Translations under genes and position numbers: made by a program | Source: an uncultured Clostridia bacterium | GTDB lineage: Bacteria; Bacillota; Clostridia; Christensenellales; Borkfalkiaceae | Assembly: GCA_946637575.1 (NCBI GenBank) | Contig: CAMPBJ010000009.1 | Coordinates: 1 to 14,371, forward strand | Direction: 5' to 3' | DNA length: 14,371 nt | In this document: positions 7,653 through 14,316 of the stretch, piece by piece | Position numbering within the stretch: position 1 is the first letter of the stretch | Layout of the letters: each line of letters starts with the position of its first letter | The notes under the pieces: generated by a model | What the model was told of the DNA's origin: nothing | Database searches by the model: none | The model's input: the letters and a program-made list of their open reading frames with translations, nothing else

Positions 7653-9093
7653 ATCTTCGGTAATTTTCGGCAACCCGATCGATAAAAAGACGGTAAAAAA
7701 AGCCGAAAAAAGTAAACAAAAATATATCAAAAAATACGGGGACGACTCTTCCGCCGACTATAAAATCGGATTTGCGGATATCCCCGCGCTCGACTTTATG
7801 GGCGCAAAAAACATCGTTTTTAAAAACGAAAACGAGAAGACGGAAGGCAAACCGCTTATCGTCGGCAACATCCGCATGGGATTCGGACACTACCGCATTT
7901 CCATCGCCATGGCGTCCTGCGCAAGGGCTTTGGGATTTACGCCCTACTGGTTGGATCTTGCGTCATTTGACGCGACGGGGTCTAAAATGATAAGAGAACA
8001 GAACGATATGTACTCTTTGGCGTCCCGTATTTCGCAAAAGTCGAAACTCTTTAATAAACTTATCTGGGAGCCATTAAACAGCGAAGGCTTTAAAAAGATC
8101 ACCTACAACGCGAAAGACCAGAAAAACAGCGAACTTTTAGTTCCGATCCTGAAAAATATCGACAAGAACACGCCTTATATCGCGACTCACGTCTGGCCCT
8201 CTCAGGCAGCCGTGCACGCCGGAGTAAAACGCGTAGTAAACGCGATCCCCGACAACTGGGCGTTAGGACTTCACCTTTCCGAAGGCGCGATCCACGCCGT
8301 CCAAACGCCGTTTGCGTACCTTGGATATAAAACGTTCGAGGGGTTCGGGAAAAAGGAACTTAAAGGGATACCGGAAAGCGAATTAAAACAGGTCGGTTGC
8401 TTTGTCGATCACGAATTATTGTGCAACTTAAAAGAAGACAACGACCTTCGCCGTGCGCGTCTTAAAACCGGCAAGCCCATAAGAATACTTATGACAGTCG
8501 GCGGCGCGGGCGCGGGCTTTAAGCAGTTTTTATCGATGGTAAAATACCTTATGCCCTACGTAAAGGAAAAGAAAGTCGCGATCTTTATGAACTTCGGCGA
8601 CCACTTGGGCGTTTACGATAAACTTATCAAAAATCTCGGCGAGATAGAGTGCAAAAAATACTTTAACGAGTATGAAAATCTTAAAACGCTCGTTAAGGAT
8701 ATAAGGCACGGCGAGGCGGAAGGAATATACTGCGTGTATAATAAAGACATTTTCGAGGCGGTGTACTCTACTAACCTTTTAATGCCCGTGTGCGATCTTC
8801 TCATCACCAAACCCGGTGAACTCGTTTACTACCCTATCCCCAAAGTCTTTATGCGCCACATCGGCGGACACGAAGTCTACGGCGCGATATTCGGCAGAGA
8901 AATGGGCGACGCTACCGCCGAAAAACCCGACGAGAAGAGCATAAACGCCACCTTAAAGAAACTTATCACCGACAGGGAGATAATCCCCCACTTCTGCGAC
9001 AGAATAGATAAGTTAAAAGAAGACGGGTTCTATAACGGCGCGTACGAGTGCGTTCGCCTTGCGGCAAACGACCCCGACTTAAAAGTAAAATAA
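7645..9093 (+). CDS. GT28/MGDG-synthase-like (GT-B fold) protein, substrate unknown
   Basis: 482 residues. Two marks suggest a GT-B glycosyltransferase related to the MurG/MGDG-synthase group: a first-domain glycine loop with His (NIRMGFGHYRIS, Gly79-Phe-Gly81-His82, compare GxGH in that group) and second-domain TVGGAGAG (284-291) followed by TKPGEL (388-393, compare the KPGG nucleotide-sugar loop). A NIPDNW-like segment (AIPDNWALGLHL) is also notable. The N-terminal 30 residues are Lys-rich; there is no signal peptide or membrane span. The gene overlaps the GH36 gene by 8 nt (ATGGATAG) and has AGGAG 9 nt before its ATG, so the two are tightly linked. The KPGE rather than KPGG sequence and the catabolic context mean that function, and even transferase activity, is open; a phosphorylase-like or epimerase-like role is possible. 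Confidence 0.72.
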   Translation: MDRSSVIFGNPIDKKTVKKAEKSKQKYIKKYGDDSSADYKIGFADIPALDFMGAKNIVFKNENEKTEGKPLIVGNIRMGFGHYRISIAMASCARALGFTPYWLDLASFDATGSKMIREQNDMYSLASRISQKSKLFNKLIWEPLNSEGFKKITYNAKDQKNSELLVPILKNIDKNTPYIATHVWPSQAAVHAGVKRVVNAIPDNWALGLHLSEGAIHAVQTPFAYLGYKTFEGFGKKELKGIPESELKQVGCFVDHELLCNLKEDNDLRRARLKTGKPIRILMTVGGAGAGFKQFLSMVKYLMPYVKEKKVAIFMNFGDHLGVYDKLIKNLGEIECKKYFNEYENLKTLVKDIRHGEAEGIYCVYNKDIFEAVYSTNLLMPVCDLLITKPGELVYYPIPKVFMRHIGGHEVYGAIFGREMGDATAEKPDEKSINATLKKLITDREIIPHFCDRIDKLKEDGFYNGAYECVRLAANDPDLKVK

Positions 9094-9114
9094 AACTCGC
9101 AAATAAAATACGCA

Positions 9115-9148
9115 AAAAGACGGCGGAGTTTTTTCTCCGCCGTCTTTT
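9115..9148. terminator. Bidirectional terminator between convergent genes
   Basis: AAAAGACGGCGGAG (9115-9128), a six-T loop, and CTCCGCCGTCTTTT (9135-9148) form a perfect 14-bp stem. It has T-tracts on both strands, so it can end both the sugar operon (stop at 9093) and the minus-strand esterase gene (stop at 9159). Confidence 0.93.
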
Positions 9149-9158
9149 CGTTGTATCC

Positions 9159-10121
9159 TTAATTCTTTGCCGATTTAACGAAAGCGATATAGTCGTCTAT
9201 ATATTTTTCGACGTTTTTGTAGTTTTGAAGAAAACTTCTAAAACACCCCTCGACATAATCGAGCGTCGATCCCTTTGCCCAGGAAGACGCTTCATGCGTT
9301 AAAAGTGCCTTTTCCGCCTTTTCGGCGATCACGTCAAGATCTTTTTCCTGCCAAAAGTAATCGAATCTCGTAAAATCGCATGACTTTGCCTTTATCTCGT
9401 ACTCGTGCCTTTTTTCTTCCAAGGGGGAAAACGGTGCTTTCGATTTTTCGATAAGTTCCTCGATAGGCAGATCGTACTCTACGTCAAACCCCTGCTCGTG
9501 CAAAAAGTAGCGCGACATCAGTTCGTGCCCTGCTTCCGTAGGGTGTACTCTGTCCGCCCTGATAAGCGAAAGACCCTTTTTAAAAGCGCGTTTTTGAAAT
9601 TCAAAAGAAAGCGACGTAAAGTCCACGACGTTTCCGCCGTATTTAGAGGCAAGGGTTTTCACCCTGTCCGAATACTCTTTGATCGCGCCTAAAGCACCGA
9701 TACAGTTAAACTCTTCTATATCCGACAGTTCGTCATAAACCGTCGGGGTACAGAAAATGAGGTTGATCCCCTTTCCGGAGAGTTCCTTAGAGATCTTTTG
9801 GTAAAACGAAAAGTTCCTGTCGCGGTAATCCCTTCTCTCTTTCAGCTTTTCTTCCGTAAGCGGTAATCTGCTGAAAGAACCGTAGGAAACGTCGTTCATG
9901 CCGAACATAATAACGACGTCGGTCGGATCGAACTTATATATGCGGTCGATCCTTGCGTACCCTTTCTCCGCGGTGTTTCCCGAAACGCCGAAGTTATACA
10001 TTTCGCACTTTATTTTAGCGTTATTTAAATAGTAGTCGTAAACGCGCCTCGTCCACAATCCGCCGTGGGTAATGCTGTCGCCGAAAAAAACAACCCTTGA
10101 ATTTTCGGTAAACTTATACAT
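9159..10121 (-). CDS. SGNH/GDSL-type esterase, intracellular
   Basis: 320 residues. All four SGNH blocks are visible: FFGDSITHG (catalytic Ser16), NFGVSGNT (Gly45, oxyanion hole), GMNDV (Asn76) and RADRVHPTEAGH (Asp190 and His193). It hydrolyses an ester, typically a carbohydrate acetyl or acyl lipid ester; the sequence does not say which. There is no signal peptide, so it acts in the cytosol. After the catalytic domain (about 1-210) comes an extra C-terminal section of about 110 charged, probably helical residues, longer than the usual 200-residue enzyme. The ATG has a strong GAGGGGG site. It follows tsf by 65 bp with a terminator between, so it depends on readthrough or a weak promoter that I could not pick out. 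Confidence 0.9.
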   Translation of the reverse strand: MYKFTENSRVVFFGDSITHGGLWTRRVYDYYLNNAKIKCEMYNFGVSGNTAEKGYARIDRIYKFDPTDVVIMFGMNDVSYGSFSRLPLTEEKLKERRDYRDRNFSFYQKISKELSGKGINLIFCTPTVYDELSDIEEFNCIGALGAIKEYSDRVKTLASKYGGNVVDFTSLSFEFQKRAFKKGLSLIRADRVHPTEAGHELMSRYFLHEQGFDVEYDLPIEELIEKSKAPFSPLEEKRHEYEIKAKSCDFTRFDYFWQEKDLDVIAEKAEKALLTHEASSWAKGSTLDYVEGCFRSFLQNYKNVEKYIDDYIAFVKSAKN

Positions 10122-10144
10122 TTTTCTTTCCCCCTCTAAAACAA

Positions 10145-10168
10145 AAAGAGCCTATAAAAAGACTCTTT
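10145..10168 (-). terminator. Terminator after tsf
   Basis: On the minus strand AAAGAGTC (10168-10161) pairs with GGCTCTTT (10152-10145), 8 bp with one G-U pair, around an 8-nt loop, followed by TTGTTTT. It is moderate in strength, so some readthrough into the esterase gene is possible. Confidence 0.75.
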
Positions 10169-10186
10169 CCGTTTATTTTATCAGAA

Positions 10187-11068
10187 TTATTTTTTCATCT
10201 GAGCGGCAACTTCTTCCGCAAAGTTGTCGGACTTCTTTTCCAAGCCTTCGCCCATCTCGAAACGAACGAATCTCGTTACTTTAAGGTCTTTACCCATTTT
10301 GTCCGCATAACTCTTGATGAGTTTGCCGATAGTCAAGGAAGAGTCCTTTACGAAAAGTTGATCAACGAGACAGAAGTCGTCGTAATACTTTTTAACTCTG
10401 CCTTCGACCATGCGGTCGACTATCGCGGCGGGCTTGCCTTCGTTAAGCGCCTGCGCTCTTAAAACCTCTTTTTCGTGTTCCAAAACGTCTGCGGGAACGT
10501 CCGCGGAAGTGATATACAAGGGCTTTTGTGCCGCGATCTGCAACGCGATGTCGTGCGCAAGTTCGTGCGTAGCGTCGCATGTGCAACCGGTAACTTCCAC
10601 CATAACGCCTACTATCCCGCCGCCGTGAATATAAGTTTCTATAACGCCGTCTTTCGTTTCATACTTTTCAAAACGACGAATAGCGATCTTTTCACCGATC
10701 TTAGCGGTCGCGGCGATGGTCTCGTCCTTTTTCGCCTCGACAAGCGCGTCGATATCCTTCACGTCGTTATCGATAACGTATTCCGCAACGGAATCAACGA
10801 ACGCTTTGTACTGATCGCCTTTTGCAACGAAGTCGGTTTCGCAGTTTACTTCTACTAAAACGCCCTTGCCGTCTTTAACTTTTGCGGCTACGATACCTTC
10901 CGCAGCGATCCTGTCCGCCTTTTTAGCGGCGGTGGCTATTCCTTTTTCTCTTAAATAGTCGATAGCCTTATCCATGTCGCCGTTGGTTTCGGTAAGTGCC
11001 TTTTTGCAATCTAATACGCCCGCTCCGGTTTTTGCGCGGAGTGCAATTACGTCCTGTCCGGTAAACAT
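10187..11068 (-). CDS. tsf: Translation elongation factor Ts
   Basis: 293 residues, normal for EF-Ts. It exchanges GDP for GTP on EF-Tu in the cytosol. Seen: the N-terminal UBA-like domain (residues 1-50, RAKTGAGVLDCKKAL and EANG-like ETNGDMDKAIDYLREKG), the EF-Tu-binding core motif ETDFVAKGDQYKAF (77-90), and the two-subdomain core with HGGGIVGVMVEV and LAHDIALQIAA. The start ATG at 11068 has AAGGAG about 10 nt upstream. It lies 23 bp after rpsB in the classic order. The usual next genes pyrH and frr do not follow; a terminator and an SGNH esterase do. Confidence 0.97.
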   Translation of the reverse strand: MFTGQDVIALRAKTGAGVLDCKKALTETNGDMDKAIDYLREKGIATAAKKADRIAAEGIVAAKVKDGKGVLVEVNCETDFVAKGDQYKAFVDSVAEYVIDNDVKDIDALVEAKKDETIAATAKIGEKIAIRRFEKYETKDGVIETYIHGGGIVGVMVEVTGCTCDATHELAHDIALQIAAQKPLYITSADVPADVLEHEKEVLRAQALNEGKPAAIVDRMVEGRVKKYYDDFCLVDQLFVKDSSLTIGKLIKSYADKMGKDLKVTRFVRFEMGEGLEKKSDNFAEEVAAQMKK

Positions 11069-11091
11069 TATGTTATTTCTCCTTTATTCTT

Positions 11092-11868
11092 TTATTCTGC
11101 TTTGTCTTCAGCGGGAACTTCCGCCGCTTCTTCGGCGGTTTCAGCGGTTTCCGCAGTTTCCTCGGTCTCTTTAACGGGGCTTACGCCTTCTTTTGCCTCG
11201 ATCACGGCGTCCGCTATTACGGATGCGATGAGTTTTACCGCTCTTATCGCGTCGTCGTTGCCGGGGATAACGTGGTCGATCAGATCGGGATCGCAGTTAG
11301 TGTCGGTTATCGCGACGATCGGAATATGAAGTTTTCTCGCTTCCATTACCGCGATGTCTTCCTGATCGGGGTCAACGATAAAGATAACTCCGGGAAGAGA
11401 ACGCATCTCTTTGATACCGCCGAGATTTTCTTCTAATTTATCTCTTTCGATCTTGAGTTTAGCGACTTCTTTTTTGGGAAGAAGGTCGAATTCGCCCATC
11501 TTCTCCATATTGTTGAGTTTGTTCAGTCTGTCGATTCTCGAACGGATCGTCTTAAAGTTCGTAAGCGTTCCGCCAAGCCATCTGCTGTTGATGTAGTACA
11601 TTCCGCAACGTTCCGCTTCTTCTTTGATAGCGTCCTGCGCCTGCTTTTTAGTACCGACAAAAAGAATACTCTTTCCTTGCTTTGCCTGTTCTACGACAAA
11701 AGGATAAACGTCGTTTTCGATGAGTTCAACGGTCTTTTCCAGGTCTAAAATGTGAATACCGTTTCTTTCGCCGTAAATGTACTTCTTCATCTTGGGGTTC
11801 CAACGTCTTGTCTGATGTCCGAAGTGGACGCCCGTTTCAAGAAGTTGCTTCATTGTGATAACTGCCAT
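11092..11868 (-). CDS. rpsB: 30S ribosomal protein S2
   Basis: 258 residues from the ATG at 11868, which has GGAGG 8 nt upstream and gives the standard start [20 protein letters not shown]. The frame stays open 44 codons upstream, but that part is the untranslated leader. Conserved S2 blocks: [54 protein letters not shown] and [25 protein letters not shown]. The C-terminal tail (about 225-258) is an acidic Glu/Ala/Thr low-complexity extension, as in many clostridial S2 proteins. It is essential for 30S assembly. Transcribed with tsf from the promoter at 12019-11991, through a leader of about 117 nt that can fold and may serve autoregulation. Confidence 0.97.
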   Translation of the reverse strand: MAVITMKQLLETGVHFGHQTRRWNPKMKKYIYGERNGIHILDLEKTVELIENDVYPFVVEQAKQGKSILFVGTKKQAQDAIKEEAERCGMYYINSRWLGGTLTNFKTIRSRIDRLNKLNNMEKMGEFDLLPKKEVAKLKIERDKLEENLGGIKEMRSLPGVIFIVDPDQEDIAVMEARKLHIPIVAITDTNCDPDLIDHVIPGNDDAIRAVKLIASVIADAVIEAKEGVSPVKETEETAETAETAEEAAEVPAEDKAE

Positions 11869-11908
11869 GTTTAATTCCTCCGTTATTCCTCCCCGCAATA
11901 GTTTTTTT

Positions 11909-11959
11909 AAAGACAACATTTCCGTTCGCTTGTAAATTTTCGGAAACACGAAAGTCTTT
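11909..11959 (-). promoter_or_regulatory. Structured rpsB leader (candidate S2 autoregulatory element)
   Basis: On the minus strand the leader forms two coaxial stems: AAAGAC (11959-11954) with GTCTTT (11914-11909), and inside it TTTCCG (11946-11941) with CGGAAA (11924-11919). They are separated by an asymmetric internal loop (7 and 4 nt) and capped by a 16-nt loop. Leaders of rpsB operons often bind S2 to repress translation, and this has the right place and size. I cannot match it to a known motif by eye. Confidence 0.5.
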
Positions 11960-11990
11960 TTACCACGGGTGTGAATTTTTTTGCTCGTAT

Positions 11991-12019
11991 ATTTTAGCAT
12001 AAAAACCCGACGTTATCAA
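11991..12019 (-). promoter_or_regulatory. Promoter of rpsB-tsf
   Basis: On the minus strand TTGATA (12019-12014), a 17-nt spacer and TAAAAT (11996-11991), with TG one base ahead of the -10 box (extended -10). The spacer begins ACGTCGGG, which recurs in the divergent promoter at 12068-12096. Confidence 0.8.
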
Positions 12020-12082
12020 CTTTTTTAGGGCGGTTTTTAATTTTTTTTATGTTTTCTTTCTTTTGCCTTGTAAAACGTCGGG
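12006..12082. repeat. Inverted AACGTCGGG pair in divergent promoters
   Basis: AACGTCGGG occurs on the minus strand at 12014-12006 and on the plus strand at 12082-12074 direction-reversed (12074-12082), each at the 5' end of the spacer of its own promoter (offset by one base). The 59 nt between are T-rich and hold no gene. It may be a shared regulator site or a sign that the two promoters are duplicated. Confidence 0.55.
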
Positions 12083-12096
12083 TATAGTGCTAAAAT
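12068..12096 (+). promoter_or_regulatory. Promoter of the CE15-like hydrolase gene
   Basis: TTGTAA (12068-12073), a 17-nt spacer and TAAAAT (12091-12096), with TGC directly ahead of the -10 (extended -10). The predicted start near 12103 leaves a leader of about 20 nt carrying only the ribosome site. This argues against the ATG at 12095 as a start codon, since it would lie upstream of the transcript. Confidence 0.72.
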
Positions 12097-12121
12097 GTTA
12101 AGAGTAAAAGGAGATGACGTT

Positions 12122-13141
12122 ATGAACTTAAAAGAAATTTTTCAGCAAAAAGAGTACGGCTACCTTCCCGAAACGCCGAAAAAAATCGACGCGGAAGTAT
12201 TAGAACACGAATCCGCAAGTTTTCTTGCGGGAAAAGCGGACAGAGAACTTATCAAACTTTCTATGGAAGTAAACGGCAAACCCGTTTCCTTCCCCTTCCA
12301 CTTCGTGTATCAGCGCGGTAAAAAGAACGTTAAAACGATGATCTGCATTAACTTCAGATCCCCTCTTTTCGATAAATACGTTCCGGTGGAAGAGATTATC
12401 GACGACGGTTGGAACCTTGCCGTAGTTTACTACAACGATATAACAAAAGACGACGGCGTTCTTGACGAAAACGGTAAAAAACTTAAAGGTTTCGTAGACG
12501 ACAACTATATTGCGCTCCGCGGAAAGGAGAGCAAAACCGCGCCCGGCAAGATAATGATGTGGGCTTGGGGTTGTATGCGCGTTTTGGATTACTTACTTAC
12601 GCGCGAACAGACGGACGCTAAAAACGTGGGCGTTTGCGGGCACTCCCGCTTGGGTAAGACCGCGCTCGTTACCGCGGCTTTCGACGATCGCTTTGCGTTC
12701 GCACACTCCAACTGCTCCGGCCGTTGCGGCGCAAACCTATTTAAGTATGACGACGAGAACTCCGAACACGTTTCGGATATCGTGAACAATTTAGGTTACT
12801 GGTTCTGCGATAACTTCCACGACTACGTTGGAAACGAAGAAAAAATCGACTTCGATCAGGACGAACTCGTGTCCATGATCGCGCCGAGGGTGGTCAGCGT
12901 CGGTAGCGCGGTCGAAGACCTTTGGGCAAACCCGAAAGGCGAATTCGAGTGCGTTAAGTCGGCGTACAAAACGTGGGAAAAGATGGGGTATCCTAAAGTA
13001 GAGTTCCCCGAAAACGCCGTTTTGGGCGAAAAATACCAAGAAGGAAAGGCGGGATATTATTTAAGAGCCGGCAAGCACTTCTTCTCACGCACGGACTGGA
13101 ACTCGTTCCTCCCCTTCTTTGATAGAAATCTGAACAAATAA
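12122..13141 (+). CDS. CE15-like alpha/beta-hydrolase (glucuronoyl-esterase/acetylxylan-esterase type), intracellular
   Basis: 339 residues from the ATG at 12122, with AAAGGAG 8 nt upstream. Marks of the carbohydrate esterase 15-like group: the nucleophile elbow VGVCGHSRLGKTAL (Ser175), the catalytic His319 in YYLRAGKHFFSRTDWNSFLP, and the acidic-residue region VGSAVEDLWANPKGEF. The conserved Arg after the Ser and the GK are typical of glucuronoyl esterases, which cut ester bonds between glucuronoxylan side chains and lignin alcohols. Unlike most CE15 enzymes it has no signal peptide, so it would act on imported fragments in the cytosol. The exact ester is uncertain. It is a single-gene unit closed by the terminator at 13160-13217 and divergent from rpsB. 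Confidence 0.85.
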   Translation: MNLKEIFQQKEYGYLPETPKKIDAEVLEHESASFLAGKADRELIKLSMEVNGKPVSFPFHFVYQRGKKNVKTMICINFRSPLFDKYVPVEEIIDDGWNLAVVYYNDITKDDGVLDENGKKLKGFVDDNYIALRGKESKTAPGKIMMWAWGCMRVLDYLLTREQTDAKNVGVCGHSRLGKTALVTAAFDDRFAFAHSNCSGRCGANLFKYDDENSEHVSDIVNNLGYWFCDNFHDYVGNEEKIDFDQDELVSMIAPRVVSVGSAVEDLWANPKGEFECVKSAYKTWEKMGYPKVEFPENAVLGEKYQEGKAGYYLRAGKHFFSRTDWNSFLPFFDRNLNK

Positions 13142-13159
13142 GACTGACTAAAACCGAGT

Positions 13160-13217
13160 AAAAGCCTTAAAATTACGCACTATATCTGTAAATGCGTAAA
13201 GTTTTAAGGCTTTTTTT
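13160..13217 (+). terminator. Strong terminator of 12122-13141, overlapping the vanW-type start codon
   Basis: AAAAGCCTTAAAA (13160-13172) plus TTACGCA (13173-13179) pair with TGCGTAA (13193-13199) and TTTTAAGGCTTTT (13202-13214): 20 bp with one 2-nt bulge, a 13-nt loop, then more T. The ATG of the next gene (13192) is the last loop base and the first two bases of the 3' arm, so the hairpin's 3' arm encodes that gene's first residues. Confidence 0.88.
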
Positions 13218-14019
13218 ATTTATTATCGCGGTATTGCCGATATCTTTCGGCGCGTCGGTTAAAGCCGACGCGATGCCCTTTTTCGCGCTTTCCCCGAAAG
13301 AGTTGGTGCTGCGCGCCGAGTTTTCGACAGATTATTCAAAATCTTCGGCGGAACGAAAGCATAATATCGAACTTGCGGTATCGTCGCTCAATAAGACTTT
13401 TATCGACGCGAACGGGGAGTTCTCTTTTAACCTTACCGTCGGCGAAAGATCTGAAAAGCGCGGTTATAAAAACGCGAAAATAATAAGTAAAGGCGAGTTT
13501 ACGGAAGGTTTGGGCGGAGGCGTATGTCAGGTGTCCACGACGGTCTACAACGCCTTCCTGCTTGCGGATCTTTTGATTTTGGAATATCACCCGCACAGCC
13601 TTGCCGTAAGTTACGTAGAACCGTCTTTCGACGCGATGGTAAGTTACGGATATGCGGACTTAAAGGCAAAAAACACGACCAAAAACCCGATGATTATTTA
13701 CGCCTCCGCAAACGGAAACACAGTTAACGTCAAAGTTTACGGCGAAAGGAAAGACTACGTAATAGAGAGAAGAAGTAAAGTAACGGGGAGTATTCCCGCA
13801 CCTTATAATATCGTAACTAACGGGGAAAACGGCGAAGAATATCCTACCCCGCCCGAGGGCGAGAAAATGATCGTGCGTTACGGAAAGAACGGAGTGAAAA
13901 GCGAAGGGTATCTCGTGAAGAAAAAAAACGGAAAAGTGATATGGAAAAAAAGGATAAGAAAAGACGCTTACAGCCCTATCCCCTTTTTCGTCGTCCTCGG
14001 CACGAAAACGGAAAGGTAA
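13192..14019 (+). CDS. Secreted VanW-family protein
   Basis: 275 residues. An N-terminal signal peptide (MRKVLRLFLFIIAVLPISFG, then a likely cut near KADA, residues 25-27) is followed by the VanW domain: FNLTVGERSEKRGY, the signature GLGGGVCQVSTTVYNA (Cys112) and HPHSLAVSYVEPSFDAMVSY (133-152). VanW-type proteins are cell-envelope proteins of unsettled biochemistry, so no reaction is claimed; the link to vancomycin is by family name only. The remaining 100 residues are a basic, beta-rich extension (GEKMIVRYGKNGVKSEGY). The start is fixed between an in-frame TAA at 13189-13191 and the signal peptide, yet it has no ribosome site and lies inside the terminator hairpin of the gene before it. A leaderless transcript starting near 13190 would explain both points. 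Confidence 0.88.
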   Translation: MRKVLRLFLFIIAVLPISFGASVKADAMPFFALSPKELVLRAEFSTDYSKSSAERKHNIELAVSSLNKTFIDANGEFSFNLTVGERSEKRGYKNAKIISKGEFTEGLGGGVCQVSTTVYNAFLLADLLILEYHPHSLAVSYVEPSFDAMVSYGYADLKAKNTTKNPMIIYASANGNTVNVKVYGERKDYVIERRSKVTGSIPAPYNIVTNGENGEEYPTPPEGEKMIVRYGKNGVKSEGYLVKKKNGKVIWKKRIRKDAYSPIPFFVVLGTKTER

Positions 14020-14060
14020 AATAAAGTTTAGCGATTATACGAGCAAGTTATAAAAAAGTT

Positions 14061-14089
14061 TTGACAAACGCTTAAAATTATGATAACAT
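14061..14089 (+). promoter_or_regulatory. Strong promoter ahead of the tRNA-Ser region
   Basis: A perfect TTGACA (14061-14066), a 17-nt spacer and TAACAT (14084-14089), with TG one base upstream of the -10 (extended -10). The predicted start is near 14096. The next gene downstream is tRNA-Ser at 14317, so the transcript has a leader of about 220 nt. Confidence 0.85.
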
Positions 14090-14094
14090 TACGT

Positions 14095-14130
14095 ATGCAC
14101 AAGAAATTGTGCGTTGTTTTTAGTTTTGAG
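14095..14130 (+). terminator. Terminator-like hairpin at the 5' end of the tRNA leader
   Basis: GCACAA-GAAA-TTGTGC (14097-14112) has a 6-bp stem with a GAAA loop, extendable to 8 bp, followed by GTTGTTTTTAGTTTT. It could end the vanW-type gene, or attenuate transcripts from the promoter at 14061-14089, whose start is at its base. The T-run is interrupted, so its efficiency is uncertain. Confidence 0.5.
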
Positions 14131-14134
14131 CGAC

Positions 14135-14159
14135 GGAGAAATACCCAAGTGGCTCAAGG
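14135..14159 (+). repeat. Partial duplicate of the tRNA-Ser 5' half (25-bp direct repeat, copy 1)
   Basis: Identical over 25 nt to the start of the tRNA-Ser gene (14317-14341): acceptor 5' strand GGAGAAA and most of the D-arm. The next bases (TCGCTTCGCG) leave the tRNA sequence, and no TTTCTCC acceptor complement, T-arm or workable 7-nt anticodon loop follows. It is a fragment, not a functional tRNA gene. Confidence 0.85.
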
Positions 14160-14316
14160 TCGCTTCGCGCCGACTACAAGGTAAACCTTTCCGTGGCTTT
14201 GGCTACAAACAGTTCACCGAACTGTTTGCTTAACGCGTCGCCCCCCTGCTTCGGGAACCCTTAGCAGCGGAGCATTACTCAATACAACAGAATAAATGCA
14301 TTAAACTTGATTTTTT
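14160..14316 (+). ncRNA. Hairpin-rich spacer/leader RNA of unknown type before tRNA-Ser
   Basis: No open frame of note lies here. Seen: AAGG-TAAA-CCTT (14178-14189), GTGGC-TTTG-GCTAC (14193-14206), a perfect 10-bp stem CAAACAGTTC-ACC-GAACTGTTTG (14206-14228), and CTGCT/AGCAG around 14246-14267. CCCTTAGCAG (14258-14267) is the exact complement of the tRNA-Ser anticodon arm at 14349-14358. The segment ends in six T (14311-14316). I could not match it to SRP RNA, tmRNA, 6S or a T-box. It may be a leader removed in tRNA maturation. Confidence 0.5.

Noticed and set aside
10122..10186. Promoter of the SGNH esterase gene
   Set aside because: Only a TATAGG-like box was found, with no paired -35; too weak to list.
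11869..12000. N-terminal extension of S2 or small leader peptide
   Set aside because: The in-frame extension is basic, unlike S2, and falls in the leader; the GGAGG-supported ATG gives the standard S2 N-terminus.
12095..12121. Upstream ATG (12095) as start of the CE15-like gene
   Set aside because: It overlaps the -10 box and lies ahead of the predicted transcript start; the ATG at 12122 has AAAGGAG at 8 nt.
14034..14060. ATACGAGCAA shared with the rpsB transcript start region
   Set aside because: A single 10-nt match in AT-rich sequence with different context; likely chance.
14135..14316. Complete second tRNA-Ser, tRNA with intron, SRP RNA, tmRNA or T-box
   Set aside because: Only 25 nt match a tRNA. 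There is no acceptor complement, T-arm or valid anticodon loop; the length is too short for a group I intron; no SRP GGAA/AGCAGC helix, tmRNA ends or T-box TGGNACC sequence is visible.
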